Positions 6,906 through 18,396 of a stretch of DNA of 54,041 nucleotides are shown piece by piece; position 1 is the first letter of the stretch; each line of letters opens with the position of its first letter. The notes under the pieces are model-generated. The model saw nothing but the letters and a program-made list of their open reading frames with translations. It was not told the origin of the DNA and searched no databases. The translations under genes and the position numbers were made by a program. Origin of the DNA: Victivallaceae bacterium (GTDB lineage: Bacteria > Verrucomicrobiota > Lentisphaeria > Victivallales > Victivallaceae); the NCBI GenBank assembly GCA_016292515.1, contig JAEDIJ010000011.1, forward strand, positions 1 through 54,041. Reading direction: 5' to 3'.

Positions 6906-7427
6906 TTACAGCGTTTCTCTTTTCAATTTATACAAATTGACGAGCGTCGAGAGTTCCTGAAAACGGGAAGCGCGCGCCATCGACAAGCACCACATATTAA
7001 ATACGCCGCGCTTGCGGATATAAGATTTTTCCGGCGTGAAACCTGCCGGCAAATAGGCACCGAGCGCCGATGCAAAGTCGGGATATTCCCCGATCACTTC
7101 GCGGTTTTGGAAGATCCAGTAGGTGTGATGCCCCGCCTGTTTCCACGAAATGAAAAGAAATGGCGACTCTTTCAACGACAAATCGAGTTTGTTTTTCACA
7201 TACCCGAGGTCGCGAAGTCCGCAGTTGCAAAGATAGACGCGATCCGCTTCACCCGCCGCGTTTTTCCCTTCGACGCGAGTCATTTCCGGGATCTGATGCT
7301 TCGGCTGATGCACGATGCAAAGCGAATGTTCCGGCAAAAGAAAACTTTCCAGCGAAGTCACATCTTCGATGGCGTAAATGTCCCTCGGTGCAAGCGAGTC
7401 GGACGAAACAATAAATCCCGGTTTCAT
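6906..7427 (-). CDS. hypothetical protein, 173 aa
   Basis: I do not recognise a family. The product starts MKPGFIVSSDSL behind a good GGAG site. It has no signal peptide or membrane segment. It contains several cysteines and histidines (for example CNCGLRD near 95-101) and aromatic-rich stretches (FISWKQAGHHTYWIFQNRE). It converges with the upstream dehydrogenase gene. Coding is supported by the ribosome site, length and amino-acid composition. The leader contains a TATATT at about 7510 without a clear -35. Confidence 0.65.
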   Translation of the reverse strand: MKPGFIVSSDSLAPRDIYAIEDVTSLESFLLPEHSLCIVHQPKHQIPEMTRVEGKNAAGEADRVYLCNCGLRDLGYVKNKLDLSLKESPFLFISWKQAGHHTYWIFQNREVIGEYPDFASALGAYLPAGFTPEKSYIRKRGVFNMWCLSMARASRFQELSTLVNLYKLKRETL

Positions 7428-7578
7428 ATCAAGCTCCTCCTATGTAAAATCAGATGAAACATCCCTAAAAAACAACCTTTTTCAGCTTTGCCGTTTTTAT
7501 TGTTTATGTGTAATATACCTCGCCATACTGCCAAATAACGTCAGTGTAAATAAAATTTTGAAAAAATTTTCACTTTTT

Positions 7579-7969
7579 TCAGAAAAAAAAAGCGGTCAAT
7601 CGCTTGACCTTTTCAAATTTTTCCACGGCAAGACAATGCGGATATTCGCTGTCGCTTTCCGGCAGGGTGGTCAATGTGCCCTCGAAACGATATTCGTCGG
7701 GCGTGACGCCGGCGCGGACGAATTCTTCCCGCAGATTTTCCGGCATAGTTACTTGGATCGAAGCCTTGCCGGAGGCAATACGCACCTCCCCTGCCGGCGT
7801 GATCTCGGGACGCCCCGTAAGGATCACCCTCTTCTGCTCGAATTTACGCCCGGAACTCCGGTGGAGCTGGGCAAAATCCGGCTCGGAAACGCGATCCGGC
7901 ACCGAGCAAAATGGCAAAACGGCTGATCATCGCGCGTAGCGACAGCGTTTGAGAGGTTTCTTCCGACAT
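7579..7969 (-). pseudogene. small hypothetical gene with a probable frame break
   Basis: The best start is the ATG at 7969, preceded by AAGGA at a spacing of 8 nt. That frame gives MSEETSQTLSLRAMISRFA and then stops after about 42 codons. A second frame, open from about 7917 (TTG only) to 7579, continues with a soluble 112-residue sequence (GRPEITPAGEVRI, TMPENLREEFVRAG). Joining the two near the TTTTGCCATTTTGC stretch gives one product of about 130 residues. No family is recognised. The break lies in T-rich sequence and may be a base-calling error. The gene lies 29 nt upstream-reading from the end of the PTS/CBS gene. Confidence 0.45.
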
Positions 7970-7997
7970 AGCAAAAATCCTTATGTTTTACAAAAAC

Positions 7998-8918
7998 TCA
8001 ATCCCAGAAAAGTTTCCCGCAGAAGTCTTTCAACTCGACGATGCCGGCAAGTTTGCCTTTCTGGTCGAGAATGATCATCTGACGCACGGAATTGACGATG
8101 AAAAGTTTCGCCAACTGGATCGCCGGCAAAGTTTCCGGCACGGCGAGATATTCCTCGCGCATCACATCGGCGACTTTGGTGTCGGTCGACGTTTTCAACA
8201 GATCGGAAAAAGGCTGGAAGCGGTCGATCGGCGAAAGATCCTCCATCCACAGCAAATGCTCCGGCAACGTGAATTTCAGCAATTCCGTCAGACTGAAAAC
8301 GCCGCGCAGATCGCCATCCCGATCGACGACCGGCAGTTCCTCGCTGCGGCTGGTCGCCAGTTTGGAGATCGCCTGTTGAAGCGTATCGGTTTCTTGAAGC
8401 ACAAACGCGGGAGGACGCATCATATCGGCGGCGGTAAGACAGGAATTCAATTCGACGCGGTTGCCGTGGAAAAACTGCATCACCGCCGACGGCGTCGTCT
8501 GCTCCGCGAGGCGGTCGACGCTGCTCTTTTCCAAAAAGATATTGGCGAGGGCGGAAATCAGCTGAATATGCAAATTGGGTTCATCCAGCGGAGTAAGAAG
8601 AAGCACCACCACCTTGACGCGCGTCCCCTTGGTGTCAAACGGGATGCCATCCGGCAGGATCGCCACCGCGACGAGGGGTTCGGTGATTTCTGGGAGCCGC
8701 GCGTGCGGCAATGCGAGACCGTCGGTGACGATCGTCGGAAAAATTTCCTCGCGCGCCAGCAATTCGCGGATCGCCTTGTCAACATCGATCGAGGGGACGT
8801 GGCGTTTCAGGGTGTTGAGCAACTCCTGCAACACGGAAACGTTGTTTTCCGCTTGCATATTGCAACAGATATTGTTGACGAATAAATACTCGTAAAAATG
8901 TTTGATCGAGTCCGGCAT
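7998..8918 (-). CDS. PTS EIIA (fructose/nitrogen type) fused to paired CBS domains
   Basis: Residues 25-165 match the PTS EIIA-2 fold, with the phosphorylatable histidine in GLALPHAR (His72). Residues 170-306 form a CBS pair, a usual adenosine-nucleotide sensor. Such stand-alone EIIA-CBS proteins are probably regulatory rather than part of a sugar permease. No EIIB or EIIC gene is nearby, which agrees. The start has AGGAG at a spacing of 8. The product is soluble and cytoplasmic. Its exact partner is unknown. Confidence 0.85.
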   Translation of the reverse strand: MPDSIKHFYEYLFVNNICCNMQAENNVSVLQELLNTLKRHVPSIDVDKAIRELLAREEIFPTIVTDGLALPHARLPEITEPLVAVAILPDGIPFDTKGTRVKVVVLLLTPLDEPNLHIQLISALANIFLEKSSVDRLAEQTTPSAVMQFFHGNRVELNSCLTAADMMRPPAFVLQETDTLQQAISKLATSRSEELPVVDRDGDLRGVFSLTELLKFTLPEHLLWMEDLSPIDRFQPFSDLLKTSTDTKVADVMREEYLAVPETLPAIQLAKLFIVNSVRQMIILDQKGKLAGIVELKDFCGKLFWD

Positions 8919-9047
8919 CGCATTTTCTCCTGCTGATTATTGCCAAAAATCATTATGCTGAAAGCATTCTAATTGCTATAGCGCAAAAAAGATTTTTTCA
9001 AGTATCAGCAAGTACAAAATCCCCTTAAAACCCCCTTCCCCCGATAC

Positions 9048-9076
9048 AAAAAAACAGGAGGCGGGAAACCGCCCCC
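9048..9076 (-). terminator. intrinsic terminator of the giant surface-protein gene
   Basis: On the minus strand an 8-bp GC stem (9069-9076 with 9057-9064, GAAA-type loop) is followed by TG and a run of seven T's. It begins 24 nt after the stop codon at 9100. Confidence 0.85.
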
Positions 9077-9099
9077 CCCGTTGTACATTTTGCCGTATG

Positions 9100-12000
9100 T
9101 TACTTGACGATGGCAATGTTGTAGAAAGTATCGAACTTCTTTTCGTTCGCGCAGGTGATGCCGATGTAGCAGACAGAGGAAGCGATCTCCTTTTTGCTCT
9201 GCATCATATCGCCACTCCAAACGAGAGAAACACTCTTGCCTTTGTCGTCAAGACAGGTGATCTTGATTTCGTTGTGCTTCGCCGCATCGAGCGTCGTCTC
9301 GTCGAAATCAAGCGTCAGTTTGCCCGCTTCGGGCATCTGGATTTCCCAGAAATCCGCCTTGTCGCCGAAGCCGACCCAGCCGGTGAGCGTGTCGCCGGAA
9401 ATCTGCGTCGCATCATTCCAGGTGTTGTTGTCCGTTGCGGCGGGGAAGAACTTACTGGTTTTATTGACGGAAACGCTGTAATCCACGCTTCCGCCTTTCT
9501 TGGCGTTGGTCGACTCCATCGCCATATAGTAAGTGCCTTTTTCCAGCAAGAGACTCTTGGTCGAAGCATCGCCCGCTTTGAGCGAGGTGCTTTGCAGACT
9601 CTTGAGCGAATAGGTCGTCACGCCTTTTTTGTCCGTCTTGCCTTGGAGCGAATAGATCGTGAATTTCGCCGCGTCGCTTACATTCAAGTCGAAAACAAGA
9701 TTTGCGGCACTATCCAACGTGAATGCCGTATAATCGACGGCATCGCCGTAGCCGACCCAATCCGTGAGCAACTCACCCGATTCTTTCGTGACGCTTCCGA
9801 CGGATGCCGACAAGCCGGATGCACCGCTTGTTTTCATATCCGTCCAGTCGTCCGTGTTGTCGCCATCGGTGAAAAAAACACTCTTATCGTCGACGGAAAC
9901 GCTGTATTCCACGCTCCCGCCTTTCTTGGCGTTGGTCGACTCCATCGCCATATAGTAAGTGCCTTTTTCCAGCAAGAGACTCTTGGTCGAAGCATCGCCC
10001 GCTTTGAGCGAGGTGCTTTGCAGACTCTTGAGCGAATAGGTCGTCACGCCTTTTTTGTCCGTCTTGCCTTGGAGCGAATAGATCGTGAATTTCGCCGCGT
10101 CGCTTACATTCAAGTCGAAAACAAGATTTGCGGCACTATCCAACGTGAATGCCGTATAATCGACGGCATCGCCGTAGCCGACCCAATCCGTGAGCAACTC
10201 ACCCGATTCTTTCGTGACGCTTCCGACGGATGCCGACAAGCCGGATGCACCGCTTGTTTTCACGTCAGCCCAATCGTCGCTGTTGTCACCTTTGGTGAAG
10301 AAGGCGCTCTTGTCGCTGACGGAAACGCTGTATTCCACGCTTCCGCCCTTTTTGGCGTTGGTCGACTCCATCGCCATATAGTAAGTGCCTTTTTCCAATA
10401 AGAGACTCTTGATCGAAGCGTCGCCCGCTTTGAGCGAGGTGCTTTGCAGACTCTTGAGCGAATAGGTCGTCACGCCTTTTTTGTCCGTCTTGCCTTGGAG
10501 CGAATAGATCGTGAATTTCGCCGCGTCGCTTACATTCAAGTCGAAAACAAGATTTGCGGCACTATCCAACGTGAATGCCGTATAATCGACGGCATCGCCG
10601 TAGCCGACCCAATCCGTGAGCAACTCACCCGATTCTTTCGTGACGCTTCCGACGGATGCCGACAAGCCGGATGCACCGCTTGTTTTCACGTCAGCCCAAT
10701 CGTCGTCATTGTTGCCGTTCGTAAAGAAGACCGTCGAATTATCGACTTCGATCATATAAGATGCGGAGTCCGCTTTTTTGTCGGTCGCCGCAATGCCGAT
10801 GTAGTATGTGCCTTTTTCAAGCAACAATTGTTTCGTCGTGACGGATTTTCCCGCTCCGACGCTCGTCGATTGATTGGCTTTGAGCGAGTATTTGCCCTCC
10901 GTTCCAGTCAAGGTGTTGATCGTGAATTTCACCGCGTTTTCCGAGAATACATTAAACGACACGTTCGCCGCGCTTTCAAGCGTAAAGGCAAGATAATCAA
11001 CAAGATCGCCGCCGCCGATCTCGCCTTGGATTTCCTCGTTCATATCAAAAAATCCGACCGCGCCGTCCGCACCGGACGTTTTCATATCCGTCCAGTCGTC
11101 GGCATCGGCAAAGGGATCCGACGGATTGTCTGAACCATCGCCGACCGTCAGCGTCAGCACATCGTCCTTGACGGAAATCAGGTAGGAAGTTCCATCGATT
11201 TCACGAGCCAAACTGGGATAGAGATACTCGGAAAAGCGGTAATCCTCCTCGAAATTGATTGTAACGGTACCGGAAAAATTCGAAGCGTTGCCGAGAAGCT
11301 TGTATTCTCCCTTGGCCTGTGTTCTCGAAACTGTGACGGCGAAATTCGGATAGCACGGTTTCAATAACTCATAGTCCGAAATCATCACGTCTGTGTTCGG
11401 CGCGGAAAGTTGGTTGATGTCAAAATGGAACCAGTGCGCTATTGGTTCCCATTCACTGCTAACCTTCTCATATCCCTGCAGGGGACCGTTGAGGACGACA
11501 TTGCCCCCTGCAATATGAATCTCCGTATCGTATTGAACCTTGCCGCCCTCAATGGTGAATGTTCCGCCCCTTTCCACTATGACATCTTCTATGATCAGGA
11601 GGCCGTCTTCCCAGAGCGTGAGTTCGCCTCCATTTTGGATGGTTGCGCCATACAACTCGCCATACATGTCAACAGAACCGCCCTGTCCGACCGTAATGTA
11701 GGACAGGGAACCGCCTTTTTCCACCAGGGCATAGTCGCATTCGGCATTGCCCGCAACGGTGATTTCACTGTAACCGTCCCGGGCGTCGTAAACAGTACCG
11801 TCCTTGGACAGTTTGACTTTTCCTACAAATGCCGGGGCGTCATTGTCGGAAACATGGAGATAGACTGCGGAATTCTGGTTGACGAGGGTATAGTACAGCC
11901 CTTTGTGGGATATTGCCGCCCCGTCAAGGCTCAACACGCCGATTTCGGAACCGTCATCCGCCGCCAGGCGTACATACATTTCATTGGAATCCGGGGGGTA

Positions 12001-15000
12001 GCACAGACGATAATCACCGACTTCCGGCGTATCGTCCACTTTTGCAGTGAAAGTACGGCTGCCCTGAATCGGCGACACATAGTCGATGAACATCTTTTCC
12101 TTGTCCGTCTCGTGCGCGCCGAGGTCAAAGACAAATGAGGCGGCGTCCGCGACAACGGAAAGGCGGTAATAGATGTTCATCTTTCCCTGAATGAGGATCG
12201 TACCGGAAAGTTTCGGATGATAGGAACTGCTGAGTTCCACAAATCCGTTCACACCGATGGTTCCGCCATTGATCGTGCCGTCCATCACGCGCACTCTTCC
12301 GCCATTGACAACAAGGTTGGTCACAGTTGAATCCACCCAATAGTCACCGTCATTCACCGTCACATTGTCAATCCTTATGCCATCGTCACGGAAGAATCCG
12401 CCGTCAATGGTAACGCCGTCAACCCATCCGCTTGTAGTGTTGCCGCCATAGAAATACCCGCCCGATGTGACGGTGACATTTCGCGCCTTCCTGCCATTAA
12501 GGGACAATCCGGCATAGGGACCGTCGGCGTCAACGGTAATGTTTTCGTAGTCCCATCCCTGCGTGTTGAAAGTGACTGTTTCGCTCCAATAGCTCCAGTC
12601 CGCTCCCTTCATCACACCTGCCTGGACATAATAGTCCCTGCCGTCCACAATGTCCTCCTTGGCAATGGAAACTTGATTGAAGTTACCCGCGGATGTGACT
12701 GTAACAGCATTTTCCATCTCCGGATTGTCGGCATAACGGAAACGATAGTTCCTGACAGAGTAACCCGAATTGTCCACGCCGCTTGCGGTAAATGTAATGT
12801 AGTTACTGCCTGGGTTTGTCGCGCCCGAGACGGTCAGCGTAGTCGGGGCGGCAGGCAGGAGCTTTGGAACCACGGTAAAGCTTACCTTGTCGCTCCACGG
12901 ACTCCTGACACCATATTCGTTTTCAACTGCCGTCTGGACATAACAGGTCGCGTTATCCGAAAAGTCGTCTTTTTTAAGGTAAAGAGACCATTCGTCGTTA
13001 TAGTAATTCTTACTGGTGACAGTGGCAGTCACGGCATTGGACATGTCCTCATTGAGGGAATAGCGGAAAATTACCTGCGGGACCGAGCCGCCGGTATCTT
13101 CCGGCAGGAGTGCGTTCACGTACATATAGTCGTATGCGTTGTCTTCCGCATAATCCACACTGCTGATCACAGGCGCACTGATTTCGGAACGGATAGTCTT
13201 GAGATAAAACCCGTCGTATAATTCAGTAAGCGTACAAAGTGCGTTGCCGACGGCAGTGTACTTCTCTATGCCGACCTTGGCGGAACTCCCGTCCGTGCAG
13301 TCAGACACGGTAATCGTACCATTGAAATTTTCCGCCTTGCCGGCAATCTTGAAATCTCCGTAAACATTGGAGTCAATTATTATTTCCAGTGCATTGCTGG
13401 AAATTTTGCTTGTGTCGGCAAGCAAGGCGACGGAGTCCTTCACCCCCATGTAGTATTCGTAATACTCCGATGTCTGCTTGTACTGCTCGAAAATGATTTT
13501 ATGCCCGTTTCCCTCAATTAAGCAGTGAGTGTTGAGTGTACCGGCGGTGCGGATGTCGTCCGCAAGCCTGTATTTGTCACTTCCCGCCACGGTAAGCATC
13601 GCGCCATAGTCAAGCGTCAAACCGGAAACCTTTGCATCGTCGGACAACACGACAGCGCCGCCACTGCTGACCGTCACGCCAGTCGCAAGCGCGCCTTTGC
13701 CGAGTTCCAGTTTGCCACCGTCATTCACCGTCACATTGTTGAGTGTAACGAAGTTTGCAATGATTTCATCGGCGGGGGCTGCCCCGAAGGCAGTCCCTAC
13801 GCTCTTCGCGCCGGCAGTCAATGTCCCGTTGACCGTAAGGTCATTGCCAAACGCGCCATCAAGCAATGCGACATTGCCGGCAATGACTGATTTTTCAATG
13901 GTGCCATTGATTTCCGCGTTTCCGACCGTGGAATCAGAAACAAGCGAGTTGCCTGCTGCCGTAAGCTTCACTGCCGCCGCATTGACTTTGTATGCAACGT
14001 TGTATTCGGCAAGTTCCACATTTTCAGTGAATGTTACGTCCTTGTACAACGCATTGGAAACAAGATTGACAAGCACACTGCCTTCGTCACTCCAGGCGGC
14101 AAGGTTACCTGCCGCGTCATAGGCGGCAACACGGAAAAGCCAAGTGCCGTTCGGCATCTGACTGAAAGTGCAGGACGCTTCCGCGACGTCTGCTTCATGC
14201 CATTCGTCCTCCTCCGCCGTGCGGTAACCGACCTTGTATCCGGCAACGCCAATGTCATCGTATGGCACGTCCCAGGTAAGGGTGGAACCCGCGGAACTCC
14301 ATTGAGCATGGACTTTCTGGATCTGGTCGGGCGCCTCGGTATCAATGGTGGCAAAATCGCAAGCCGCGCTCATTTTGCTGTATGCCGGGGCAAGGTTGTC
14401 CCCGGACACCATAATGTAGAATGCGTAACTTCCCCCCGGCAAACTGTCGTCGGGAGAGTAAGTGAATGTGCCTGTTGCGTCGGCGGCGGAAAACTTGCCG
14501 ACCAATGTGCCGCCTTGCTCCGTGGCGTCTCCGTCGGCACGGAACACCGAAACCGTCGCATTTTCCAATGACGAAAGGTCGCCCAATGTATAACGGATTG
14601 TTGCGGACCGCTGGTCACTCCCGAGTTCGACCGCGTCCAACACGGGTTCGAGAAGGGCTTCCGACAGGGTGTACGCCCCGAATGTCGCCTGTTTGTCACC
14701 ATAGGCATTGACTGTCCACTCACCCTGTTTCGTATTGTTGACGGCAATGGTAACGCGACTCGGATCCGTGAGTTCACCGACTATCTGCATGTCCGCGTAA
14801 AGCCCGGATGCGATCGCTTCCTGGGTGAACTCGACCCCGTTATACGAGAGGGATACTGACGCGGAAGCGGCAGAAACGCTGAAATTCACCTGAAAGAGGG
14901 TCATCCCGGAATCGGACACCGTGTATTTCTTGCTTGCGGAAGGTTGTGCCGCATTGCCGCTGGAAAGGATCGTGAAGCTTGCGGGCGAAGCACTGCGGAG

Positions 15001-17716
15001 CAGGCGTGGTGCTTTCTTGTTAAAGTCATCGCCGCCCAGAAGGTCGCTGTTGCCAAGCAAGTCCACATCGCCATCAAACGTACAGCGGAAACCGAACGAA
15101 TACTTGTTGCCGAAGACCTCCACGTCTTCCCATGCCATCACATAACGACTGCCAAAGTCCGCAAGCACCTGCATCGTGAGACCATTCCCCGCCAACGGCC
15201 CGAAACAGACATCGCGCGGCACGGAAACCGTCCCCTTTCCGGAAATGGTCACGCCGCCGGAGCCGGAATTGAATTTTCCGGAAACAGAGATGCAATTGTT
15301 GAGCAATCCGAAAGTTCCGTCAATTGAAAAATTGCCGTCGTTCCCCTTGACTTCGCCGGAACCCGTGATGAAGCCGCCAAGCGATGTCAGGGAGGCTTTG
15401 CCGGTGAATTCCCCCGCCGTGGAAATTTTTACCTGTGCGTTAAGCTCAAGCAGACTGTATTTCCCGTCGTCAATGCCCAGCCAGTCGCAGTCCCATGTGA
15501 CGTTGATTTCTGGCCCGTAAGTGAGTTTCAGCCCGCCGCCGAAAGTCATGTCAAGGTCGGTTGCGATCCCCTCGACGGAACCGGCAATGCCCTGGAGCAT
15601 CAACCCGGTCGTCCCTAACGGCACGTTGAGGTCGTCAACGCCGATGGTCATGCTGTCCAGATAGCCTTCCTTGATGCCGATATTGCCGCCGAACTTGTAA
15701 TTGATCATCGGCAGCTTGATATAACCGCCAACAGTGAACGATGACGCACCCTTGTTCACTTTGAATTCCATGTCGGAGAATCCGAACTTGCCTATCGTGA
15801 AGTCCGGAATTTTCAGTTCGCCGACAAGGTCCCAGCCGAAGGAATTGTCCTCATGCGTAATTGAAATGTAATTGTCCCCCGAAAGGTCGATCGTAAGCTT
15901 CTTTTTTTTACCCTTGCCGATTTCCCACTCCATCTTGCCTTGCAACTTGAGTTCCATGGAAGGCTTGGTCCAGTTGATGGTAAGCGACATCCCGATATTG
16001 GCAAGGGTGAAATTCATGCCGAGAAGCGATGTCTTGATGTCATTCGGCAAGATGTCGGAAATTTTGCTGACATGGCCCTTTTGGGCTTTCCTCAGCATGT
16101 CGGCGTATTTTCCCGCACCGATTTTGCCGATGACGGGAATTGATTCCGGCACGACCAGCAGTTCCAGGTCGCACTTATGCTCGCGCTTTTCGGTATCTTC
16201 GGCGAAGATGGTCAGGTTGCCGCTTTCCATGCCGCCCCTGATTACAAGTTCGTTGCCATTCAGGTCCACATTGGCAAAAACCCCGTTTCCCGTGTCCTGG
16301 TCGGTTATGGAAACGTCCTCATACGTCACCCCGCCCATGGCGTCCGCAGGAAGCATGACATTATATTCGTCCCATCCGCGTTCCAGCCACAGCACATCCG
16401 CCGTCTCACCGCAAAGCGCCGCGTTGTAGACAAATATATTATTGTCATACTGCCACTTTTTCAGGTTGCTGTTCAAGGAGAAGGGGACGGATGTTTTTTC
16501 CAACAACAGTGGCTCGTCGCTGTCCGGCATGGGAGCACTGAACCTGATCGTTCCACCGTCAAAGTCCTTTTCCGTGTCTCCGAAATCAACGATGATAGAA
16601 CTTGCCGTCTTCTGGTCAACATAGCCGATATCGGCGGAAAACGTGTATTTCCAGTTCCGCATGTCAAAGCGGCCGTCCTTGTTGTCAAACGTGCCGTCAA
16701 CGACGGAAACGACCTCGTGATTCTTGTAAAATATGGTCCGGGTGGTATAATTGGCATAGTAATAGGTAACTGTCCCGTTGCCGTCCTCACCCATCTTGCT
16801 TTCCGTGTAATTGGCTTTGGCATAGTCGCGCAAATCCAGTTTCACCGTAATGGTTGCGCTTGAAGTGACATTGGAAATGCCAACGCCCTTGCAGGTGATG
16901 ACTCCGCTTAATTTCGCTCCCTCGTAGGCATACAGAAAACCGTTAATCGTTGCACCGCTCAGTTCCCCGCCGTAATAAACTCCCACGCTTCCGTCCTGCA
17001 CGGTCAGGTTGCCGACTTTTGCCCAGCCGTAAATATCAAAGTATTTGCGGTCTTCTTCTCCGCTGCCGATAACCGCATTCCCGGCGGTGATGACCGTGTC
17101 CCGGACATCGCCGCCGCAGGCCGTTCTCAGGGTGCCGTTGACCGTGCAGCCGCTGACTGTGGGAGTGAAATAGGTGTATACCAGATCGTAATATCCATGT
17201 GAGGTTAAGCCGCCGCTCACATAAAGCCGCCCGTTGACCGTGCAGTTGGTCACAGTGCCGGCGTAGGCATACAGTTCCCCGTTGACCGTGCAGTTGGCGG
17301 CGCGCCCGGTGGAATGGGAAATATCGTAAAAGTCGTAAGTGACTTTGTTTGCGGCGCCGCCCTCCGGCGGAAAATAATAGGTCCTTACTTGGGAATACTC
17401 TTCCGTGGCGTTGACCACCAGGGTGTTGCAGGTGACGTTGTCGGCGCTGCCGCCGCCGTAAACATAGACTTCTTCCGCCGTGATGCCCTGGGCGGCGACA
17501 TAGCAATCTGCGGTTACATTTTCTTCCCGGTATTCAGTTTCAGCATCCGGGTTCTTGGTGTAGGAGTTCCGGATCTCCTGGTGGGGGGGAGGAGCGCTGG
17601 AGTATTACTCTGCCCCCGGTATCTTGGGTCAAGGTCAGATACCGGTAGTCGGTGGTGGTGGTGACTTTAAGCCAGCAGTAGCCGGCGTCTGCCCAAATTT
17701 GTTCATCAATCTTCAT
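9100..17716 (-). CDS. giant secreted/surface protein: beta-strand repeats, FN3, four-plus PPC-like domains
   Basis: The continuous frame runs from about 17604 to 9100, but its first usable start (GTG 17418) has no ribosome site. A better start is ATG 17716 (MKIDEQIWADAGYWLK), with AGGAG 9 nt upstream and a 17-nt-spaced promoter behind it. That frame joins the main one if one base is removed from a 7-G tract (17583-17589). The product would be about 2,870 residues. Layout: N-terminal NCTVNG-type strand-turn-strand repeats, a central filamentous region, FN3 domains (WDVPYDDIGVAGYKVGYR), further VTVNDG-type repeats, then C-terminal PPC-like domains (DYTAFTLDSAANLVFDL) of which three are near-identical. 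No signal peptide is visible, so export may use a C-terminal signal (inference). It is probably an adhesin or matrix protein. Confidence 0.85.
9471..10748 (-). repeat. three tandem 426-bp repeats (142 codons each)
   Basis: Units 9471-9896, 9897-10322 and 10323-10748 are nearly identical at DNA level over most of their length and keep the reading frame. Each encodes one PPC-like domain. Such high identity points to recent duplication or ongoing gene conversion, and the copy number may differ between strains or be mis-assembled. Confidence 0.95.
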
Positions 17717-17774
17717 TGCCGCATGCTCCTGACTTTGCCTGAATCAATTCTTTATGTAATCCCTTTGCAATTGT

Positions 17775-17803
17775 AATATAGACCTTGGCAGAAACAATTG
17801 CAA
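17775..17803 (-). promoter_or_regulatory. sigma70 promoter of the giant surface-protein gene
   Basis: On the minus strand TTGCAA (17803-17798), 17 nt, TATATT (17780-17775). It predicts a transcript start near 17768, about 52 nt before ATG 17716, and supports that start over the internal GTG. Confidence 0.65.
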
Positions 17804-18042
17804 GTTCTTCGTGATCACAAATCAACGATTTTTTAAGTCCATACAAAACCGTTGCCCATCGCAAGCGTTTTTACCGCACCGCGCCCCTCTATTCCTTACT
17901 TAGTTGAAACATAGAATTTCCCCTGACTTTATTCAACCGCCTACCACTTGAACGAAATCCGGGGCTTTTTTCGTCAGTTTTTGACGAAACTTTTGAGAAA
18001 GCGCAGATTCTAAAGTATTAAAATATAAGTCCTCTTTATATT

Positions 18043-18252
18043 CGCCATAAAAATTATGGCGATTGCTTCATAATGAGGCGCAACGCGAATCATCGCTTCA
18101 TAGCGAATGCAATGAGCCGTTTCATCTGGCAAGGGGGAAATGAAGCGCACCTTGGGTGCATGAAGCATCGCTTCGCGATATGAAGCACGCCTGACGGCGT
18201 ATGAAGCGAAACCTTGACAGGTTTCATATTTTTTGCCCATTTAGGCAAAAAA
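18043..18252. repeat. array of ATGAAGC-linked variable hairpins
   Basis: Four copies of ATGAAGC (18140, 18160, 18180, 18201) are each followed by a short perfect inverted repeat of unrelated sequence: GCACC-TTG-GGTGC, ATCGC-TTC-GCGAT, ACGCC-TGAC-GGCGT and GAAACC-TTGACA-GGTTTC. The period is 20-21 nt. Beyond them lie TTTTTTGCC/GGCAAAAAA (18229-18252) on the right, and on the left the hairpin CGCCATAA/TTATGGCG (18043-18061) plus degenerate inverted copies (GCTTCATAATGAGGC, ATCGCTTCATAGCGAAT). It lies in the 680-bp gap between glnA and the giant gene. The rest of that gap (17804-18042) shows nothing more that I can name. Confidence 0.75.
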
Positions 18253-18265
18253 GTGGTGGGGATAT

Positions 18266-18292
18266 AAAAAGCCCCGGCTTTTACACCGGGGC
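18266..18292 (-). terminator. intrinsic terminator of glnA
   Basis: On the minus strand GCCCCGG (18292-18286) pairs with CCGGGGC (18277-18271) around an 8-nt loop and is followed by TTTTT. It lies about 105 nt after the glnA stop. Confidence 0.85.
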
Positions 18293-18396
18293 GGGATTGC
18301 AGATGATTCAGATGGTATCGACCGATGACGGGCAAATGTCATCCGACGTGCAGTCGATGTAACAACTTTCCCCTTTGGCTTCGGGAATGGCTCTTG

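Noticed and set aside
9097..10401. Long plus-strand open frame (434 codons) with internal repeats
   Set aside because: It is antisense to the tandem repeats of the giant gene. It has no ribosome site, and its repeats only mirror those of the minus-strand gene.
18140..18225. CRISPR array suggested by ATGAAGC every 20-21 nt
   Set aside because: The repeat is 7 nt and the variable parts are perfect inverted repeats, which spacers are not.
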